Below are positions 22,274 through 25,000 of a stretch of 25,000 bases of DNA, in pieces. The stretch is taken from the NCBI GenBank assembly GCA_000320545.1, contig ADNK01001519.1, positions 1 through 25,000 of the forward strand, given 5' to 3'. Below the pieces are notes generated by a model that saw nothing but the letters and a program-made list of their open reading frames with translations, did no database searches and was not told the origin of the DNA. Source of the stretch: Bigelowiella natans CCMP2755. Its lineage: Eukaryota > Cercozoa > Chlorarachniophyceae. The first letter of the stretch is position 1, and every line of letters begins with the position of its first letter. A program made the position numbers and the translations under genes.

Positions 22274-23015
22274 GTGTGTGTGTGTGTGTGCGCGCGCGCG
22301 CGCGCACGCGCGGCAGGGCTCTCGACCGGTGTTGGTTGAGTATATGCGATTCTAATCACGATTTTTCAAGTTTTGGCATATGAAGGAAGGGAAACCGCGT
22401 AACAACGCATTTGTGCCCTCATTGGGCATTTTTTGAAAAACCTGCAAGAGAGCCACATAGGATGAAGTGCTTATTTAGGTTCCACACAACACGCCAAATG
22501 GACGGGTTGTCTTCCATCTCGAATGCCGAAGCCCGGTTAAGCAGATTCTGGGAAAAAACGTGTATTTCACTCGAGCGTACTCGGAATATATTTTGGGCTA
22601 CCATCTCTTAGAGGAAGGAGAGGGGAGGTGGGTAGACGAAGTATTTTATGAAGATTATTTTTGTGTTGCATGCACTAAAATGTAGCAATACCTCTGCCTC
22701 GAACGATTCAGGGGAACGAGGGATATCTTCTTCGCTCAGAGCACTGCGGAACCCTTTTCGCACAAGTGGCCAGACCCACCACTAATAAACAGACTCAAAT
22801 CAGCCTCTCAGGTACGTATCGTCGTCGTAATGTATTATCTATGCATCTATCGAGAGAATCTCTTCATCGTAAAAAATAGCAAAGTCTCCGACTGCCGACG
22901 GTACCAAGGTGAGGTACTCGGAGAAGGAAGGTTCCCTGCGCTCCCGCTGCACTTGTTTCTTCCCCATCATCTCCGTCGTAGTCTCGGGTTCCCCTTTACT
23001 CTCCATCGATTTCAT
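13909..23015 (-). CDS. ABCC (MRP)-type ABC transporter, 22 exons, 1574 aa
   Basis: Exons on the minus strand: 23015-22905, 22781-22692, 22547-22442, 22176-22127, 22050-21973, 21736-21651, 21245-21131, 20952-20879, 20648-20555, 20465-20412, 20280-20182, 19907-19833, 19535-19485, 19334-19242, 19099-19034, 18791-18521, 18315-18160, 17961-17915, 17614-17396, 17152-17077, 16929-15163, 14855-13909. Order: short N-terminus without TMD0, TMD1 (KMHGWEAKF, KVSLKRIESFL), NBD1, acidic/Lys-rich linker (about 790-930), TMD2, NBD2. NBD1: DFSW at 415, Walker A GAVGAGKSS at 583, LSGGQ at 674, Walker B VMDDP at 696. NBD2: Walker A GRTGAGKSS near 1302, LSAGE near 1399, VMDEP near 1422, H-loop His near 1455. The family exports conjugates and organic anions; the substrate cannot be read here. 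Oddities: a large low-complexity insertion in NBD1 and Asn748 at the NBD1 H-loop. Least certain: the exon 5 donor, exon 7 acceptor and exon 17 donor. Confidence 0.93.
15079..15116. repeat. (ACT)n microsatellite in the last ABCC intron
   Basis: A perfect triplet run in intron 14856-15162, close to the 5' splice site on the gene's strand. Confidence 0.9.
16951..16974. repeat. (GT)n run next to an ABCC acceptor
   Basis: Perfect GT repeat, preceded by GTGC units, about 20 bases upstream (gene sense) of the acceptor for the large exon 16929-15163. Confidence 0.9.
17177..17252. repeat. (GGA)n(CA)n compound microsatellite
   Basis: GGA triplets (17177-17214) followed by CA dinucleotides (to 17252) in the intron between exons 17396 and 17152. 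On the gene's strand the (TCC)n part sits just before the acceptor and may act as its pyrimidine tract. Confidence 0.9.
17776..17810. repeat. (AT)n run in an ABCC intron
   Basis: Perfect AT dinucleotide run in the intron between exons ending at 17915 and starting at 17614. Confidence 0.9.
18660..18692 (-). repeat. Exonic (AAC)n encoding poly-Asn
   Basis: Plus-strand GTT repeats read as AAC codons on the gene's strand inside ABCC exon 18791-18521, giving 12 consecutive Asn. The frame is open on both sides. Confidence 0.8.
18730..18766 (-). repeat. Exonic (TCA)n encoding poly-Ser
   Basis: Plus-strand ATG/TGA repeats read as TCA codons on the gene's strand, giving 12 Ser shortly after the DFSW motif of NBD1. 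Confidence 0.8.
18949..19031. repeat. (GA)n tract abutting an ABCC donor site
   Basis: A purine tract that becomes perfect GA repeats. On the gene's strand it is (CT)n starting three bases into the intron, right after the donor of exon 19099-19034. Confidence 0.85.
19577..19591. repeat. Poly-G run of 15
   Basis: A poly-G run followed by more G-rich sequence. On the gene's strand it is poly-C about 40 bases upstream of the acceptor for exon 19535-19485. Confidence 0.85.
20000..20030. repeat. (CAT)n microsatellite in an ABCC intron
   Basis: Perfect CAT units between exons 20280-20182 and 19907-19833. Here the sense strand reads ATG, the opposite of most CEP70 intron arrays. Confidence 0.9.
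20654..20689. repeat. (GA)n serving as (CT)n polypyrimidine tract
   Basis: On the gene's strand this (CT)n run ends five bases before the acceptor of exon 20648-20555, where a polypyrimidine tract is expected. Confidence 0.9.
21276..21350. repeat. (CA)n(GA)n compound microsatellite
   Basis: A CA run changes abruptly to a GA run in the intron between exons 21736-21651 and 21245-21131. On the gene's strand it is (TC)n(TG)n leading to the acceptor, the same order as at 62-123. Confidence 0.95.
21773..21809. repeat. (TA)n run upstream of an ABCC exon
   Basis: A perfect AT run in the intron before exon 21736-21651. Confidence 0.9.
22223..22313. repeat. (TC)n(GT)n(CG)n triple compound repeat
   Basis: A TC run of about 50 bp, then GT for about 17 bp, then an alternating CG stretch with one CA interruption, in the intron between exons 22547-22442 and 22176-22127. 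Confidence 0.95.
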
Positions 23016-23603
23016 ATCGGGAAGGGAATAGGAGGGGAAGGGAGAGAGATGTAAGGAACGTGGACCCTGTCCCGCAGCACAGGAAGAGATTTTGAGGCAC
23101 TAAAAATCGAGAAACAATCACATATTTTCACATATTTTCCATGTCTCAATGCATAAACCCCATTACTTTACCCCAGGCAAGTTAATCCCCCGTCGCACGA
23201 AACTATCTTATGGGATGGGTTCCGATTCCGACGCTTCTTCTACGGGGAACGAATGCCCGGCACTAGCAGCTCCAAAGCCGGCTCAGATTCCAGGCTTTTT
23301 CCTCGTTGTTCCAGATCAAAAATGAAGGATGTTTCTTCAGTGCGACAGATCTTTTCTTCGAGTACGCCTAAAAGCTCCGAGCTTTTTCTGACGATCTGAG
23401 CGAGTAAAAACGTAGGATGTTTAATGGCTGCGTTATTGGTTTTAGTTCTGTTTTTATCGGTAGTTCGCCCACCAACGGATTGATGGATGATGCCATGATG
23501 CCCACATCAACTCCATCGTCCACGACATGTGTCTGCGTAACGTTGTTAATCTCTGCTTCTGGACGGAGGGGGGAGAGGGGGTCAACCGAGCCTGAGAATA
23601 ACA
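23016..23603. promoter_or_regulatory. Shared spacer between the divergent ABCC and membrane-protein genes
   Basis: About 590 bp separate the ABCC start (minus strand, ATG at 23015) from the proposed start of the plus-strand membrane protein at 23604. It must contain both promoters and 5' UTRs unless either gene has an upstream exon. A short direct repeat of ACATATTTTC lies near 23120-23140. I see no definite TATA box or binding site. Frames on both strands from 23368 to 23707 are open but do not fit the neighbouring exons. Confidence 0.4.
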
Positions 23604-24963
23604 ATGACTTCGTATCCGTGGCTCGTCACCGACTCTGCGAAGATATTGATCTCATTGTGCCTCATTATGCATGGGATTTATCTCCTCCGGACATCGTACA
23701 AAGCTAAGGACATCTTGAGGCTGCGTTGGTCAGTAACCTGCACATGCATTACTTTTCCTGCATAAGCAGAACCATTTGTTGCTTGCAGGGGAACGGTTGG
23801 CATCGCAACTTTGGAGGCATTTTGGTTTGGCTTCGCACATAAACCAGGCCCGACCTCCTGGCGGGCATTCCTCATCCTGGGATCGTTAACGATGGTACTC
23901 CGTATTCATTCTGTGGTGACGTACAGCATACTTTATACATTCTTGTTATCAGGTGGCGCTAAACTTCTGGGGAATGGTATTTCAATAACTCTATTGCCAC
24001 TCCAACATTGATTTTTAACTAATCTTTTCTGCTACTCGTATGTAGTTTCTGGTTAGGATGGTCGTCAGAGCATACACATCGACTGTGAACATGTCGCCAA
24101 CCGAGCCTCTCGGAGGGAGAGTTCTTACATCTTGTACTCATAGTATTGATAACCTAAACAGCAACAGTTTTTCTGACTTATGCGCTATAATGTAGGCATG
24201 TACATGGCGTTCGTGCCGTACTCAATCGCAATTGTCGGAGTGCTAATCACTGAGAAGATGGTATGGAGCTCAATCAGACACTGGTGGAATGCGTTTGCAA
24301 CAGCCTTTTTAGGTATGGGCATAGGCACACAATACTTGTAAAGTTACCGAGTACGAAAAAATGGCCACACATAATTATATACACGGCCTTTCCAACAACA
24401 ACAGGTGTATACTACCAATTTACAATGAGCCGTCTTCTTGTTTTGATTGAGAAGATCAATAGCTCATCCGTTTATCTGGGCAACAACACGAGGGTAGATG
24501 AGGAAAGAAAGTTCACGATTAAGCGTCAGCATGAGACACTTGAGAATCTCAAGCCAATGCAGCCTGTAGATGTATTGGTGATGGGAGCATCCACAAGAAA
24601 GGCGAAACAATCTCCTGTTGATCTCGGAATAAGCATGGTTAAAAAGTCTCCAGTGATCGAAGGAAGTTCCAACACGATTTCTCACCATAAACGAATGGAA
24701 AAGGCAAAGGCCAAAATCAAGCAACTGATGCGTTTAAGTGTTGCTCTCTCCGTTCCTGCTGCTGTTTTGTTTGGCTTGGCTGCATGGTCACAAGCGTGCA
24801 GGCCAAGAGGGCCCAGCTACGCCAAGCTATATCAAAAGGATGTTCGTGAATATAATATATTTCAGGACGTCAATTGTTATCTTACCTTGGTAGTTACAGG
24901 ATACTATCAACTGTACTCGCGAAAATCGTCGCGCTAGAGGAATCGTTTGAATGTTTTCTTCAA
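23604..24963 (+). CDS. Multi-pass membrane protein, unassigned family, partial (continues past window)
   Basis: Proposed exons: 23604-23728, 23789-23952, 24196-24312, 24405-24786, 24900-24963 and onward. Phases agree and the first 284 codons stay open. The last visible exon ends at GTAAGTGAG, a strong donor. Likely start ATG at 23604 (MTSYPWLVTDS). Helix-like segments: ILISLCLIMHGIYLL, WGTVGIATLEAFWFGFAH, WRAFLILGSLTMVLRI with VVTYSILYTFLLSG, MYMAFVPYSIAIVGVLI, NAFATAFLGVYYQF, then a charged loop of about 90 residues, and SVALSVPAAVLFGLAAW. The count suggests six or more spans, receptor- or transporter-like, but no diagnostic motif was recognised. The intervening 24787-24899 is open in one frame but is better read as intron. 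The second exon could alternatively end at 23976 in the same phase. Confidence 0.55.
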
Positions 24964-25000
24964 GTAAGTGAGTAGGTAATAATGAAAAGGTAACTGCGTC

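Noticed and set aside
24057-24150. Possible extra exon of the membrane protein (AYTSTVNMSPTEPLGG)
   Set aside because: An in-phase route exists, but joining 23952 directly to 24196 gives a continuous hydrophobic segment with a simpler model.
24787-24937. C-terminal tail SQACRPRGPSYAKLYQ... and the TAG at 24935 as the end of the membrane protein
   Set aside because: A splice from 24786 to 24900 keeps phase, gives a hydrophobic continuation and leads to a strong GTAAGT donor, so the tail is better explained as intron. This remains unproven.
1-25000. CRISPR arrays, bacterial operons or phage-like modules
   Set aside because: Repeats are simple-sequence or dispersed eukaryotic types, genes are spliced, and no repeat-spacer structure is present.

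Overview
This is a window of eukaryotic nuclear DNA. It holds spliced genes with GT-AG introns and heavy microsatellite content, a spliced SMC5 of the Smc5/6 complex, and a CEP70-type centrosomal protein. CEP70 suggests a lineage that builds centrioles or basal bodies, probably a flagellated alga or protist. A stramenopile would fit, but the sequence alone does not settle the group.

Layout. Positions 132-4910 (+): CEP70 homologue, 16 exons, 517 aa, introns full of CAT-type triplets, AT runs and a C25 tract. Positions 4911-5766: spacer between convergent genes, rich in GCATGC-type palindromes. Positions 5767-9110 (-): SMC5, 3 exons, 1061 aa, two tiny introns. Positions 9111-13908: a gene-poor, repeat-like island. 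It contains a relic of a non-LTR retrotransposon C-terminus, a duplicated segment with TTCATTG heptamers, and one orphan acidic ORF of 379 codons at 11657-12796 (-). Positions 13909-23015 (-): a complete ABCC/MRP-type transporter, 22 exons, 1574 aa. Positions 23016-23603: spacer between divergent genes, the likely shared promoter region. Positions 23604 to beyond the window end (+): a multi-pass membrane protein I could not assign to a family, at least 5 exons.

I rebuilt the exon structures by hand by following family-conserved residues and requiring intron phases to agree. The CEP70 model sums to 1554 nt, SMC5 to 3186 nt and ABCC to 4725 nt, and all three are divisible by three. A few junctions remain ambiguous and are flagged. 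The genes do not form an obvious pathway: one is centrosomal, one maintains chromosomes, and two are membrane proteins.

I found no clear new biological system. The most distinctive points are in the ABCC protein: a low-complexity insertion of roughly 130-150 residues inside NBD1, encoded by exonic triplet repeats, and an Asn in place of the NBD1 H-loop His. The repeat island beside SMC5 and the unassigned membrane protein are next.
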